A stretch of DNA of 47,736 bases from Bacteroidota bacterium. Its GTDB lineage: Bacteria; Bacteroidota; Bacteroidia; Chitinophagales; Chitinophagaceae. Shown piece by piece: positions 31,224 to 41,077 of the stretch (position 1 is the stretch's first letter; each line of letters starts with the position of its first letter). The stretch is taken from assembly GCA_003175935.1 (NCBI GenBank), contig PSRI01000065.1:1-47736 (forward strand), given 5' to 3'. The translations under genes were made by a program, and so were the position numbers. The notes beneath the pieces are model-generated. The model saw only the letters and a program-made list of their open reading frames with translations, ran no database searches and was not told where the DNA came from.

Positions 31224-34200
31224 ATGTCCTTAGCAAGAGAAAAACTCCAGCAAAATTTTCAAAAAGAATACGATCGGCTCAATGAACGCCAAAAGAAAGC
31301 GGTCGACAAAATTGAGGGGCCGGTAATGGTTATTGCAGGGCCAGGAACCGGCAAAACCCAAATCCTTGCCGCCCGAATCGGAAAGATATTGCTGGAAACT
31401 GATGCCCGCCCGGATAATATTCTTTGCCTCACTTACACCGACGCAGGCAAGCTCGCCATGCGTAAAAGACTCCTTCAATTTATCGGGGCCGACGCATACA
31501 AGATTAATATCAATACTTTCCACGGTTTCTGTAATGAAGTGATCCAGGACAATCTCACTCTTTTCGAAAAAAATGAATTGGATCCCATCTCGGACCTCGA
31601 AAGAGTAGAATTGATTAAAGAACTTATTGACGCTTTCCCCAAAAATCATCCCCTCAAAAAATACCGTGGCGACGTTTATTCAGAAACTAAAAATCTTCAG
31701 GGACTCTTTTCCTCTATGAAGCGTGAGGGCTGGACCGAAGAATTTCTAATGCAAAAAATTGAGGAATATCTAAATGACCTCCCAACACGGGATGATTACA
31801 TTTATAAAAAGGCCGGTGTAAATAACAAAAAAGGCGATCTCAAACTGCATAAGATTGAAGAACAGACAAAGAAAATGGAAAAACTACGGGCAGCAGTAGG
31901 CGAATTTTCCCGCTTCCAGGAACTGATGCGCCGCCGAAATCGCTACGATTTCGATGATATGATTAACTGGGTAGTGAAAGCATTCGAAGAAAACAAAAAC
32001 CTGATCGCCAGTTACCAGGAGCAATACCAATATATTTTGGTTGACGAATACCAGGACACCAGTGGTTCACAAAACAGGATTGTTGAACTCCTCATCAGCT
32101 ATTGGGATAAACCCAATGTTTTCGTCGTTGGGGATGATGATCAAAGCATATTTCGGTTTCAGGGGGCAAACCTGCATAATATGCTTGACTTCGCTGAAAA
32201 ATATGAAAAAGATCTGCTCAAACTCGTTTTGGTAAATAATTACAGATCTTCTCAACCCATACTGGACATTAGTAAAACACTCATTGAAAAAAATATCGAG
32301 AGACTGGTAAGTCGGATTGAGGGCCTGTCGAAGGACCTTAAATCTTCCCACCCTGAAAAAATACATCTTAGCGAACCCCCTGTTATTAATGAATACGAAT
32401 CACAAAAACAGGAGATGGCCTTTCTATGTTTACAGGTGGAGGAACTCATTAGACAAAACGTTGAGCCCTGGAAAATTGGCATCATTTATAAAGAAAATAA
32501 ATACGGAGAGGAACTCATTAGTTATTTCCGCCAAAGAAAAATTCCTTTCTACAGCAAAAGAGCCCAGGACGTGTTTGATGTTCCTATTGCAAGGAAAATG
32601 ATATTACTAATGCGATTTCTTGTGGCAGAACTCGATGTTCCCTCAGGAGGCGATGAAATGCTTTTTGAGATATTGCATTTCGACTGGTTCAGGGTCCCAC
32701 CCATTGAAATTGCAAAATTGAGTATTGAAGTTGCTGACAGGCCCAAAGACCAAAAAACATCTTTGCGTCAGCTACTGGCAGAAAAAGCGAGTAGCCCTCC
32801 CCGTGATCTTTTCAGCAAAGGAATTAATGAAGGACTGATTAAAGCCAATAAGGTGATCGAAGAATTGATTGGAGACGTTTATAATATTACCCTTCAACAA
32901 CTCGTAGAAAAAATAATCAGGCAAACAGGATTACTCAGCGTGGTGATGAAAAGTCCCGAAAAAATCTGGCTCATCCAGGTGATCACGGCATTTTTTGATT
33001 TTATTAAAGAAGAAACGCGACGGAATCCATCCTTACAGCTTAAGGAGTTGATTAATATTTTCGACCTGATGGAAAAAGAAGGTTTGAGTTTGCCGATTGT
33101 TCAGATCACAGGATCCGATGTTGGTGTCAATCTTCTCACTGCACATGGATCTAAAGGCCTCGAATTTGAATACGTATTTTTTGTTGGTTGTTCAGCTAAT
33201 TATTGGGAAGCAAAAAGAGCGCCCAATCGCGGGTATGCATTGCCGGATACCATTTACGAGTACGTAGGAGGTGAACAAACCAGAGAAAGGATAAAAGAAG
33301 AACTACGCAGATTGTTTTACGTTGCCATCACAAGGGCGGAAAGACATTTGCAGATATCATATTCCAGGTTTACTAATGATGGCAAACAGCAGGAACCCTC
33401 TGTTTTCATTGCGGAAATTTTAGATGAGCACGATTTGAAAACAAATCGAATACCCAATGACGAAAATATACTCACTGAATTTAATTTATCCATTTTGACA
33501 GAATCTGGTTCTCCAGAAATTGAAAAAATGGAAGCAGAGTTTGTAACAAGATTACTGAGCAATTTTGCGATGAATGTAACAGCGCTCAATAATTATTTAA
33601 GATGCCCGCTGGAGTTTTATTTTAAGAACCTCGTCCGGATACCATCACCTAAAAATGAGGCAACTGAATTTGGATCTTCTGTGCATTATGCTTTGGAAAT
33701 GCTTTTTAAGAAGATGAAAAGTTCAAATGAAACTTTCCCATCCAAAGAAGAATTTGTAGATTATTTTGAATGGTATATGACACACCACCGGGAGAGTTTC
33801 ACGCGGGAGCAGTTTGAACGAAGGATGGAGTATGGAAGAGATATACTTGCAAATTATTACGACAATTACCTGCAATCCTGGAACAAGATTGTGAGCATTG
33901 AATTAAATATCAGGGCCGCATTGGTAAGTGGTATCCCTATCAGAGGCAAACTCGACAAGATTGAATTCGATGGTAATTTCTGCAATGTCGTAGACTATAA
34001 AACCGGTGATCCCGATAAGGCCCAGAATAAATTAAAGCCTCCACATGAAAAAGATCCTAACGGGGGAGATTACTGGAGACAGGCAGTTTTTTATAAAATT
34101 TTAGTCGACAACTATAAATCAAGATCATATACTGTAATGAGCTCCGAGTTTGATTTTATAGAACCCGACAAAAACAAAAAATACAGAAAGAGTAAAATAG

Positions 34201-34394
34201 TTATTAGTCCTTCCGACGAAGAAACCGTGAAGCAGCAAATCATCTCAGTATGGGAGAAAATTCAAAACCGGGAATTTTATACAGGCTGCGGTAAATCTGA
34301 TTGTCACTGGTGCAATTTTGTTAAAACGAATGATCTCGCCATTGCCATGCATGAGGTTTATGAGGAAGAAGAAACAGATTTAAGTGATTATTAG
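31224..34394 (+). CDS. UvrD-family helicase fused to PD-(D/E)XK Fe-S nuclease
   Basis: The 1056-aa protein combines a superfamily-1 helicase with a RecB/AddB-type nuclease. Helicase motifs: Q-motif LNERQKKAVDKI, Walker A AGPGTGKT (38-45), motif Ia LTYTDAG, Walker B VDEYQDT (about 273-279), GDDDQSIFRFQGA (303-315), NNYRSSQPIL, TAHGSKGLEFEYVFFVGC and LFYVAITRAERHL. The nuclease has GSSVHYALE, D911 in RGKLDKIEFDG and D924-Y-K926 in VDYKTGD. Cys794 (LRCPLEFYF) and Cys1022, Cys1027, Cys1030 (CGKSDCHWC) form the AddB-type 4Fe-4S arrangement. It likely processes DNA ends or acts as a stand-alone helicase-nuclease in repair or defence. No AddA/AddB partner gene is adjacent. Confidence 0.92.
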   Translation: MSLAREKLQQNFQKEYDRLNERQKKAVDKIEGPVMVIAGPGTGKTQILAARIGKILLETDARPDNILCLTYTDAGKLAMRKRLLQFIGADAYKININTFHGFCNEVIQDNLTLFEKNELDPISDLERVELIKELIDAFPKNHPLKKYRGDVYSETKNLQGLFSSMKREGWTEEFLMQKIEEYLNDLPTRDDYIYKKAGVNNKKGDLKLHKIEEQTKKMEKLRAAVGEFSRFQELMRRRNRYDFDDMINWVVKAFEENKNLIASYQEQYQYILVDEYQDTSGSQNRIVELLISYWDKPNVFVVGDDDQSIFRFQGANLHNMLDFAEKYEKDLLKLVLVNNYRSSQPILDISKTLIEKNIERLVSRIEGLSKDLKSSHPEKIHLSEPPVINEYESQKQEMAFLCLQVEELIRQNVEPWKIGIIYKENKYGEELISYFRQRKIPFYSKRAQDVFDVPIARKMILLMRFLVAELDVPSGGDEMLFEILHFDWFRVPPIEIAKLSIEVADRPKDQKTSLRQLLAEKASSPPRDLFSKGINEGLIKANKVIEELIGDVYNITLQQLVEKIIRQTGLLSVVMKSPEKIWLIQVITAFFDFIKEETRRNPSLQLKELINIFDLMEKEGLSLPIVQITGSDVGVNLLTAHGSKGLEFEYVFFVGCSANYWEAKRAPNRGYALPDTIYEYVGGEQTRERIKEELRRLFYVAITRAERHLQISYSRFTNDGKQQEPSVFIAEILDEHDLKTNRIPNDENILTEFNLSILTESGSPEIEKMEAEFVTRLLSNFAMNVTALNNYLRCPLEFYFKNLVRIPSPKNEATEFGSSVHYALEMLFKKMKSSNETFPSKEEFVDYFEWYMTHHRESFTREQFERRMEYGRDILANYYDNYLQSWNKIVSIELNIRAALVSGIPIRGKLDKIEFDGNFCNVVDYKTGDPDKAQNKLKPPHEKDPNGGDYWRQAVFYKILVDNYKSRSYTVMSSEFDFIEPDKNKKYRKSKIVISPSDEETVKQQIISVWEKIQNREFYTGCGKSDCHWCNFVKTNDLAIAMHEVYEEEETDLSDY

Positions 34395-34459
34395 GAAAGC
34401 CTGCCGGAATAATAAGTCAAAAGCAATTATGTTTGCAACTCATTTTTTCTTCTCCAAAC

Positions 34460-35872
34460 ATGCGGTATAAAACAGCCCTTTCATTGTTTCTTTTAGTGGC
34501 AGCTTATTATGTAATTATTCTTACAGGTTCAGGCTGCGCGCAAATCATTCCACCCACAGGTGGTCCTCGGGATACTTTACCCCCTGTATTAGTATCTGCC
34601 GTACCAAAAGACTCCATGACCAATTTCACTGGAAATAAAATTGTACTCACTTTCGATGAATACATTCAGCTGGATAATAATATGCTTGATCAGTTGGTGC
34701 TCTCACCCACTCCCAAAATAAATCCTGTCATTGAAGCAAAATTGAAGACTGTTACCATAAAAATCAAAGACACACTTGAACCCAATACAACCTATGCAAT
34801 TGGATTTGGAAAAGGACTGAAAGATCTCAATGAAGGAAATATACTTAAAGATTTCACGTACATTTTTTCAACCGGAACAACTTTTGACAATAGCACACTG
34901 AGCGGAAAAATAATCCTCGCAAGTAATGGAAAAACAGATAGCACATTGATCGCAATGCTCTATAGAAATCTTGATGATAGCGCGGTAGCAAAAGAAAAAC
35001 CGAGGTATTATGCACGTTCTGACGCCAAGGGAAACTTTACATTTCACAATTTAGCTCCCGGACGATATCACGCCTTTGCTTTGAAAGATGCGAGTGGTCA
35101 AAAAATGTATCAAAGAAACAGCGACCTCTTTGCGTTTCTGGATAGTCCGATTACAATTAGCAGTTCAGGATCTTCCCCAATCGTCCTTTATGCATTTGAA
35201 GGTGAACCAGAACCAGTAAAAACCGGAGGGAATAAAAGTTCCACCCAAAATGCTGAGAAACGAGTAAAATTTAATACAAACCTTGATAATGGCAGACAGG
35301 ACCTCCTTAGTAAGTTTGAACTTAATTTTGAAAAGCCATTGAGGACGGTTGATTCCTCTAAATTTGTTTTTACCGATACGTTGTTCAATCCCGTAACGGG
35401 ATTCCAAATGGAAGAAGATACTACACGCAAGAAAATCTCATTTAAATATCCATGGAAAGAGGATCAGTTTTTCAGGTTAATTATTGATAAATCTGCTGTC
35501 ACTGACACCTTAGGAAATCAGCTTTCAAAATCAGACACAATCAAAATCAAAACAAAGGAGAATAAGGAATACGGCAGACCTAAGTTCAGGATTACAAATC
35601 TGGACACATCAAAACATATCGTGTTATTGTTCATGAAAGATGGGAAATTAACGCGATCGGAAAGAGCTACTTCCAGAGAATTTAGCTTCCCGCTGTTCGT
35701 GCCTGGCGATTATGAAATTTATATTCTTTACGATCGAAACAACAATGGCAAATGGGATACTGGAAATTATTGGCAAAAAATCCAGCCCGAAAAAGTCATT
35801 TCTGATGGTAAGAAATATAATGTAAGGGCCGACTGGGATAATGAAATACTCATTGAATTAAGGAGGGAATAG
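34460..35872 (+). CDS. Ig-like (Big_5/SbsA) domain lipoprotein
   Basis: ATG 34460 gives 470 aa with a lipoprotein signal VIILTGSGC; a TTG at 34433 is possible but weaker. After the cysteine comes AQIIPPTGGPRDTLPPVL, the hallmark of a Bacteroidota family, followed by an SbsA-like Ig domain at about residues 35-130 (IVLTFDEYIQLDNN, LEPNTTYAIGFGKGLKDLNE, FTYIFSTG). A carboxypeptidase-regulatory-like beta domain follows (ARSDAKGNFTFHNLAPGRYH), and the C-terminus has FVPGDYEIYILYDRNNNGKW. It is exported and outer-membrane-anchored; its role is unknown. It ends 17 bp before recR. Confidence 0.87.
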   Translation: MRYKTALSLFLLVAAYYVIILTGSGCAQIIPPTGGPRDTLPPVLVSAVPKDSMTNFTGNKIVLTFDEYIQLDNNMLDQLVLSPTPKINPVIEAKLKTVTIKIKDTLEPNTTYAIGFGKGLKDLNEGNILKDFTYIFSTGTTFDNSTLSGKIILASNGKTDSTLIAMLYRNLDDSAVAKEKPRYYARSDAKGNFTFHNLAPGRYHAFALKDASGQKMYQRNSDLFAFLDSPITISSSGSSPIVLYAFEGEPEPVKTGGNKSSTQNAEKRVKFNTNLDNGRQDLLSKFELNFEKPLRTVDSSKFVFTDTLFNPVTGFQMEEDTTRKKISFKYPWKEDQFFRLIIDKSAVTDTLGNQLSKSDTIKIKTKENKEYGRPKFRITNLDTSKHIVLLFMKDGKLTRSERATSREFSFPLFVPGDYEIYILYDRNNNGKWDTGNYWQKIQPEKVISDGKKYNVRADWDNEILIELRRE

Positions 35873-35878
35873 CTGCAG

Positions 35879-35886
35879 TATATTTG
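35879..35886 (+). promoter_or_regulatory. Promoter -7 box TATATTTG abutting the recR ATG
   Basis: Exact TAnnTTTG match ending 3 nt before ATG 35890. A TTG at 35853-35855 is 23 bp upstream, within the accepted -33 spacing. It predicts a leaderless recR transcript. Confidence 0.5.
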
Positions 35887-35889
35887 CAT

Positions 35890-36513
35890 ATGGTCTTTTC
35901 ATCTTCTCTTTTAGAAAATGCGGTGAATGAATTCGCGAAACTTCCAGGCATTGGAAAGAAAACAGCATTAAGGCTTGTCCTACATTTGATAAAGCAGGAT
36001 AATGAAGATGTTTCCCATTTCACGGAGGCCATCCAAAAAATGAAGGAACAAATCAGGTTCTGCTCCCGCTGCAATAATATTTCTGATACTACACTTTGTA
36101 ACATTTGTTCGAACCCTTCGCGCAAGCAGGATATCATTTGTGTAGTGGAAAATGTAAGAGATGTGATCGCTATTGAGAGCACTCAACAGTATAATGGCCT
36201 TTATCATGTGCTTGGTGGTATTATATCACCCCTGGATGGCATCGGGCCAGACCAATTAAGCATAGAACCCCTCATAAAAAGAATTCCTGAAGAGTCCACT
36301 TCAGAGGTAATTTTCGCCCTTAGCCCCACCATTCAGGGCGATACAACCATTTATTATATACAAAAAAAGCTAAGCTCTTACCCCCTGCGTATCACTACAA
36401 TAGCCCGCGGAATAGCCTTTGGGGGCGAACTGGAATATGCCGATGAAATGACCCTGGCCCGCTCCATAAGCAATCGCCAGCCTGTAGATAACTACATGAG
36501 TAATAATAAGTAA
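35890..36513 (+). CDS. recR: Recombination mediator RecR
   Basis: 207 aa, about the usual RecR length. The parts are in order: helix-hairpin-helix FAKLPGIGKKTALRLVLHL, the four-cysteine zinc finger CSRCNNISDTTLCNICSNP, the Toprim domain VVENVRDVIAIESTQQYNG with YHVLGGIISPLDGIGPDQL, and the terminal IARGIAFGGELEYADEMTL. It works with RecO/RecF to load RecA at gaps. I chose the ATG at 35890 over an in-frame TTG at 35884, since the TTG lies inside the -7 box. Confidence 0.96.
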   Translation: MVFSSSLLENAVNEFAKLPGIGKKTALRLVLHLIKQDNEDVSHFTEAIQKMKEQIRFCSRCNNISDTTLCNICSNPSRKQDIICVVENVRDVIAIESTQQYNGLYHVLGGIISPLDGIGPDQLSIEPLIKRIPEESTSEVIFALSPTIQGDTTIYYIQKKLSSYPLRITTIARGIAFGGELEYADEMTLARSISNRQPVDNYMSNNK

Positions 36514-36860
36514 GAGGGCATTATTACCAGTCAGAATAACATTTAATCCCATTTTCCCGGCTCAGGGTATCAAACTTCCCGTTCGGTGACATAGATTGGC
36601 AGGAACCAAAATAAAAGGCAATCTTTGAATCAGAAACAATATCCAAAGAAAAGCAACCAATATCCGATCCGAACTATCCAATATCTATCCAATATTCTAA
36701 GCCGAAAATCCAGATCCAGGAAAAGCCACACGTTCTGCAAAAGGGTTCCTAAGAAAAGATTTTATATCTGAATCCATGAAAAGCCAGGTTGAATCTTAAT
36801 CCTCTACCTAGTGGAAACAAATCCACCGACTTTAAGAAATTCAACTATAACCATTCCGAG
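36514..36860. other. Intergenic region with spaced CAATAT boxes; possible ncRNA
   Basis: 347 bp after recR ending at a strong terminator. CAATAT occurs at 36637, 36658, 36679 and 36690 (spacings 21, 21, 11). No open frame convinces and no known RNA family was recognised. Either it is the 3' UTR of recR or a separate non-coding transcript ending at the terminator. Confidence 0.35.
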
Positions 36861-36895
36861 GCCGCAATGATTTTGCCATTGCGGCTTTTTTATTT
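36861..36895 (+). terminator. Strong rho-independent terminator
   Basis: Stem GCCGCAATG (36861-36869) and CATTGCGGC (36877-36885) with a 7-nt loop and then TTTTTTATTTT. It lies 348 bp beyond recR and directly upstream of the metH promoter. Confidence 0.88.
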
Positions 36896-36903
36896 TAAAT
36901 TTG
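36871..36903 (+). promoter_or_regulatory. metH promoter (TTTTG-N20-TAAATTTG)
   Basis: -33 element TTTTG at 36871-36875, 20-bp spacer, -7 box TAAATTTG at 36896-36903. It overlaps the terminator of the upstream transcript. It predicts a start site near 36908-36910, just before the first leader hairpin. Confidence 0.6.
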
Positions 36904-36911
36904 TGCCTCAA

Positions 36912-37019
36912 TTACAGGCGGATTTGTTTATTGTTCGGCCTGTAAGCTGGAATCTCCAGCTGAAATAAACTGAACTAATAAACGCCAAGAAACTCCTCTT
37001 TTTAGTTTCCCAACGTTTA
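36912..37019 (+). promoter_or_regulatory. Structured 5' leader of metH, three hairpins
   Basis: Hairpin 1: TTACAGGC (36912-36919) with GCCTGTAA (36938-36945). Hairpin 2: AGCTGGA (36945-36951) with TCCAGCT (36955-36961). Hairpin 3: TAAACG (36979-36984) with CGTTTA (37014-37019), a symmetric CCAA/CCAA internal loop, and GAAACT (36989-36994) with AGTTTC (37004-37009). No SAM-I, SAM-II or cobalamin (B12 box) signature was found. Regulation of methionine synthase is inferred from position only. Confidence 0.5.
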
Positions 37020-37096
37020 AGCTGTTCAGGTCATTACGTGAATTATTTCAGTATTGGAGCAATCCCATGCAGATTGTAAATTCTAAACTGAAGCGC

Positions 37097-38119
37097 ATGA
37101 AGACAATCCAGGAATGTTTGAAAGATAGAATTCTCATCATTGATGGTGCCATGGGTACTATGCTGCAAAGACATAAACTCTCAGAAGCAGATTATCGCGG
37201 TGAAAGATTTAAGAATTGGTCCATTGATGTTAAAGGTAACAGCGACCTGCTTTGTATTACTCAACCCGATATTATTGCATCCATTCACAAACAATACCTT
37301 GATGCAGGAGCGGATATTATTGAAACAAATACATTCACCAGCACATCCATTGCCCAGGCAGACTATGGAATGCAGGAGCTCGTTCACGAATTGAATGTAT
37401 CTGCTGCAAGAATCGCCAAAAAAGTTGCAACAGAATATACTTTAAAAGACCCTGATAAACCCCGGTTTGTGGCGGGAGCAATCGGTCCGCTTAATAAAAC
37501 ATTAAGCCTTTCTCCTGACGTAAATGATCCGGGATTTCGCGCAGTCAGTTTTGATGATGTTGTATCAGCATATACAGAACAAATTAAGGGTTTAGTTGAA
37601 GGAGGAGTTGATCTCCTGCTCATTGAAACAATATTTGATACTCTCAACGCAAAAGCTGCAGTATTTGCAATCAAGAAATTCTTTAGAGAAAGCGGCAGTA
37701 AAGAATTGCCCATAATGATCAGTGGAACTATTACAGATGCATCGGGAAGAACTTTGAGCGGCCAAACACTCGAAGCTTTTTACATTTCACTTAGCCATGC
37801 AAAACCGTTAAGCATTGGTTTGAATTGTGCTTTGGGGGCCGCGGAAATGAGACCACATATTGAAGAGCTTTCTCAATTGGCGTCTTGTTATACTTCAGCC
37901 TATCCCAATGCAGGATTACCAAATGCCATGGGAGAATATGACGAGCAACCTCATCAAACAGCACACTTTATTGAATCATGGGCCGAACAGGGTTTTGTGA
38001 ATATTGTAGGAGGCTGTTGCGGAACTACGCCTGACCATATCCGTCATATTGCTGAAGCAGTAAAAAATTTCAAACCCAGGGAGCTACCAGTTGTTGAAAA
38101 AGAACTCGCAGAAGTTTGA
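37097..38119 (+). CDS. metH: Methionine synthase, homocysteine-binding subunit (split MetH, N part)
   Basis: The ATG at 37097 gives 340 aa starting [20 protein letters not shown]; the ATG at 37067 adds ten less typical residues. It corresponds to the first module of cobalamin-dependent MetH. Homocysteine-zinc ligands are visible: Cys244 in [11 protein letters not shown] and Cys307-Cys308 in [13 protein letters not shown]. The blocks [23 protein letters not shown] and [14 protein letters not shown] are diagnostic. It transfers the methyl group from methyl-cobalamin to homocysteine together with the next gene product. In E. coli these modules are one chain of 1227 aa; here 340 + 903 aa are separate genes 64 bp apart. 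Confidence 0.95.
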   Translation: MKTIQECLKDRILIIDGAMGTMLQRHKLSEADYRGERFKNWSIDVKGNSDLLCITQPDIIASIHKQYLDAGADIIETNTFTSTSIAQADYGMQELVHELNVSAARIAKKVATEYTLKDPDKPRFVAGAIGPLNKTLSLSPDVNDPGFRAVSFDDVVSAYTEQIKGLVEGGVDLLLIETIFDTLNAKAAVFAIKKFFRESGSKELPIMISGTITDASGRTLSGQTLEAFYISLSHAKPLSIGLNCALGAAEMRPHIEELSQLASCYTSAYPNAGLPNAMGEYDEQPHQTAHFIESWAEQGFVNIVGGCCGTTPDHIRHIAEAVKNFKPRELPVVEKELAEV

Positions 38120-38183
38120 ATCAATAATGATCAACTCAATATTGAAAAAGAAAAGCCCGGAATCCCGGTCCAATTAAATTAGA

Positions 38184-40895
38184 ATGTCAGATTCCCTTTT
38201 AATAAAACCTTTCTTAAGACTAAGTGGTCTGGAACCTTTAGTAGTTCGACCTGAAATGAATTTTGTGAATATTGGAGAGCGAACCAATGTTACAGGCTCA
38301 AAGAAATTTGCAAGGCTCATCAAAGAGAACAAGTATGAAGAGGCGCTTAGTGTGGCAAGACAACAAGTGGAAAATGGAGCACAGATTCTCGATGTAAATA
38401 TGGATGATGCATTGCTTGATGGGGAAAAGGCGATGCAAAAATTTTTGAATCTTCTCCAGGCAGAACCTGATATCGCCAGAATACCAATCATGATTGATTC
38501 TTCAAAATTTCAAATCATAGAGGCAGGGCTTAAATGCGTGCAGGGAAAATGCATCGTGAACTCCATCTCTATGAAAGAAGGAGAAGAAAAATTTATTGAA
38601 CAGGCAATCATTTGTAAGTCTTATGGTGCAGCAGTAGTAGTAATGGCGTTCGATGAAAAAGGCCAGGCTGACACCAGGGATAGAAAAGTTGACATTTCAG
38701 CAAGAGCCTACAAAATCCTTACTGAAAAAGTTGGATTTGACCCACAGGATATCATTTTTGATCCGAACATTTTTGCAGTTGCAACAGGAATTGAGGAGCA
38801 CAACAATTATGCGGTAGATTTTATTGAAGCCACCCGACTCATCAAACAAAAAATGCCACTCGTTAAAGTGAGTGGTGGAGTTAGCAATATTTCATTTTCA
38901 TTCCGCGGAAACGACCATGTGCGCGAAGCGATGCATTCGGTGTTTTTGTATTACGCAATTAAGGCCGGCATGGATATGGGAATAGTAAATGCCGGGCAGC
39001 TTGTAGTTTATGACGAAATCGAACCCTCACTGCGAACACTATGCGAAGATGTTTTACTAAATAGAAATAATGACAATAATGAAGCTACAGATAAGCTGAT
39101 TCAATTTGCAGAAACAGTCAAAGCCAAGGGCAAAGCAGAAGTTAGGGATGAAGCATGGCGTAATACAACAGTGGAGGAAAGACTAAAACATTCACTGGTA
39201 AACGGAATTACAGATTATATCGAAGCTGATACAGAAGAAGCCCGACAAAAATATCCCAAACCCCTTGATGTAATTGAAGGACCACTGATGGATGGAATGA
39301 ATGTGGTTGGAGATCTGTTTGGTAGCGGCAAAATGTTCCTTCCGCAAGTGGTTAAGAGTGCAAGGGTAATGAAAAAATCAGTTGCGGTCCTCACCCCTTT
39401 TATCGAACAGGAAAAAGAATTAAATAGAAAAAATAATCAAACGCCGGAAAAATCATCGGCTGCAAAAATACTGTTAGCAACTGTGAAAGGAGATGTTCAC
39501 GATATCGGAAAAAATATTGTGGGAGTAGTTTTGGGATGCAATGGTTATGATGTTGTTGATTTAGGTGTAATGGTTCCGGCTGAAAAAATTCTTGAAACCG
39601 CAGAAAAAGAAAATGCTTCCATTATAGGATTAAGTGGTTTGATAACGCCATCCCTGGATGAAATGGTGCATGTGGCTCACGAAATGAAAAGAAGGGGAAT
39701 GAGTCAGCCACTTTTAATTGGCGGCGCTACAACTTCCAGAACTCACACTGCAGTAAAAATTGCTCCACAATATGATAATGGTGTAGTTCACGTACTTGAC
39801 GCTTCAAGAAGTGTTACAGTAGCAGGCGTATTGCTGAATAAAGATCAAAAAGGTGATTTTCTCGGAAAGATCAAATCTGAATATCAAAAACTTAAAACTG
39901 ATTTCGAGAATAAAAAATCGGTGAAGCAATTTCTGTCGATCGAAGACGCCAGGAAAAATAAAGTAAAAATTGACTGGAGCGATTACAATGCTCCCGCACC
40001 TTCGCAAACAGGAACCATTGTTTTTGATCATTATGATTTGGAAGAGCTTGCAAAATATATTGACTGGCAACCATTTTTTATTGCGTGGGAATTGCATGGC
40101 AAGTTTCCGCAGATTTTGAAAGACGAAAAAGTTGGTTCAGAAGCAACGAAACTATATAATGATGCCCGCGCCTTATTAAAAAAAATAATACAGGAAAAAT
40201 GGCTCACTGCAAAAGGAGTTATTGGATTTTGGCCTGCAACTGCCACTGATGATGATACAATAGAATTGAAAAATGGAAATTCCACAGTTAATCTTGAATT
40301 CCTGCGCCAGCAAATCAAAAAGGCAGCCGATCAGCCAAATATCAGCCTGGCTGATTTCATAAAACCTTCAAAAGAATTTCAGGACCATATTGGTGGATTT
40401 GCTGTTTCTATACATGGCATCGAACCACATATCAAAAAATTCCAGGAACAACACGACGATTATAATAAGATCATTCTACAGGCCCTGGCCGACAGGCTCG
40501 CAGAAGCTTTTGCAGAGCGGTTACACGAAAGAGTGAGGAAGGAATTTTGGGGTTATGCCAAAACTGAGCATTTCACTAATGAGGAACTTATCAAGGAGGA
40601 TTATATCGGAATACGTCCGGCACCCGGATATCCGGCCTGCCCTGACCATACGGAGAAGTATAAGCTATTTGCCTTGCTGGATGCCACAAAACATGCTGGT
40701 ATTGAGCTAACTGAATCTTTGGCAATGTACCCCGCATCATCAGTGAGTGGATGGTATTTTTCACATCCCAGGAGCCAGTATTTCGGAATTGGAAAAGTGC
40801 TAAAAGATCAGATTGAAGATTATGCCCAAAGAAAAGGCATGGCTATTGAAGAAGTAGAAAGGTGGCTGAGACCTAATCTAGAATATGATATTTAG
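38184..40895 (+). CDS. metH: Methionine synthase, pterin/cobalamin/activation subunit (split MetH, C part)
   Basis: The 903-aa protein holds the other MetH modules in order: the methyltetrahydrofolate-binding TIM barrel ([17 protein letters not shown] at the start, then [15 protein letters not shown] and [16 protein letters not shown]), the cap helices ([16 protein letters not shown]), the cobalamin domain with D437-x-H439-x-x-G442 in GDVHDIGKN and [11 protein letters not shown], and the SAM-dependent reactivation domain ([48 protein letters not shown]). Known roles are methyl transfer from methyl-THF to cobalamin and reactivation by SAM and flavodoxin. It is presumably co-transcribed with the N-part gene. 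Confidence 0.96.
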   Translation: MSDSLLIKPFLRLSGLEPLVVRPEMNFVNIGERTNVTGSKKFARLIKENKYEEALSVARQQVENGAQILDVNMDDALLDGEKAMQKFLNLLQAEPDIARIPIMIDSSKFQIIEAGLKCVQGKCIVNSISMKEGEEKFIEQAIICKSYGAAVVVMAFDEKGQADTRDRKVDISARAYKILTEKVGFDPQDIIFDPNIFAVATGIEEHNNYAVDFIEATRLIKQKMPLVKVSGGVSNISFSFRGNDHVREAMHSVFLYYAIKAGMDMGIVNAGQLVVYDEIEPSLRTLCEDVLLNRNNDNNEATDKLIQFAETVKAKGKAEVRDEAWRNTTVEERLKHSLVNGITDYIEADTEEARQKYPKPLDVIEGPLMDGMNVVGDLFGSGKMFLPQVVKSARVMKKSVAVLTPFIEQEKELNRKNNQTPEKSSAAKILLATVKGDVHDIGKNIVGVVLGCNGYDVVDLGVMVPAEKILETAEKENASIIGLSGLITPSLDEMVHVAHEMKRRGMSQPLLIGGATTSRTHTAVKIAPQYDNGVVHVLDASRSVTVAGVLLNKDQKGDFLGKIKSEYQKLKTDFENKKSVKQFLSIEDARKNKVKIDWSDYNAPAPSQTGTIVFDHYDLEELAKYIDWQPFFIAWELHGKFPQILKDEKVGSEATKLYNDARALLKKIIQEKWLTAKGVIGFWPATATDDDTIELKNGNSTVNLEFLRQQIKKAADQPNISLADFIKPSKEFQDHIGGFAVSIHGIEPHIKKFQEQHDDYNKIILQALADRLAEAFAERLHERVRKEFWGYAKTEHFTNEELIKEDYIGIRPAPGYPACPDHTEKYKLFALLDATKHAGIELTESLAMYPASSVSGWYFSHPRSQYFGIGKVLKDQIEDYAQRKGMAIEEVERWLRPNLEYDI

Positions 40896-41077
40896 GCGCT
40901 TTGCATTTTTGAATCCATTCTATAGCTAAATTTGCCAGAATTTTTTTGACTATCTACTTTTTGTGTTGCAGGATCAAATGAAAGATCGGCTTTGTCGTTA
41001 GCTTTTCACTTTTGTGAAATGATAATTGTTGCAGTTCTTACTTTGAATACTGTACCGTATAAAAATTGACTCTCAGC

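Noticed and set aside
31224-36513. A defence island around the helicase-nuclease
   Set aside because: Neighbours are an Ig-like lipoprotein, a TPR protein and recR; no other defence gene or mobility gene is present.
36912-37019. SAM-I or cobalamin riboswitch upstream of metH
   Set aside because: The conserved core sequences of these classes (SAM-I core, B12 box) are not present; only generic hairpins are seen.
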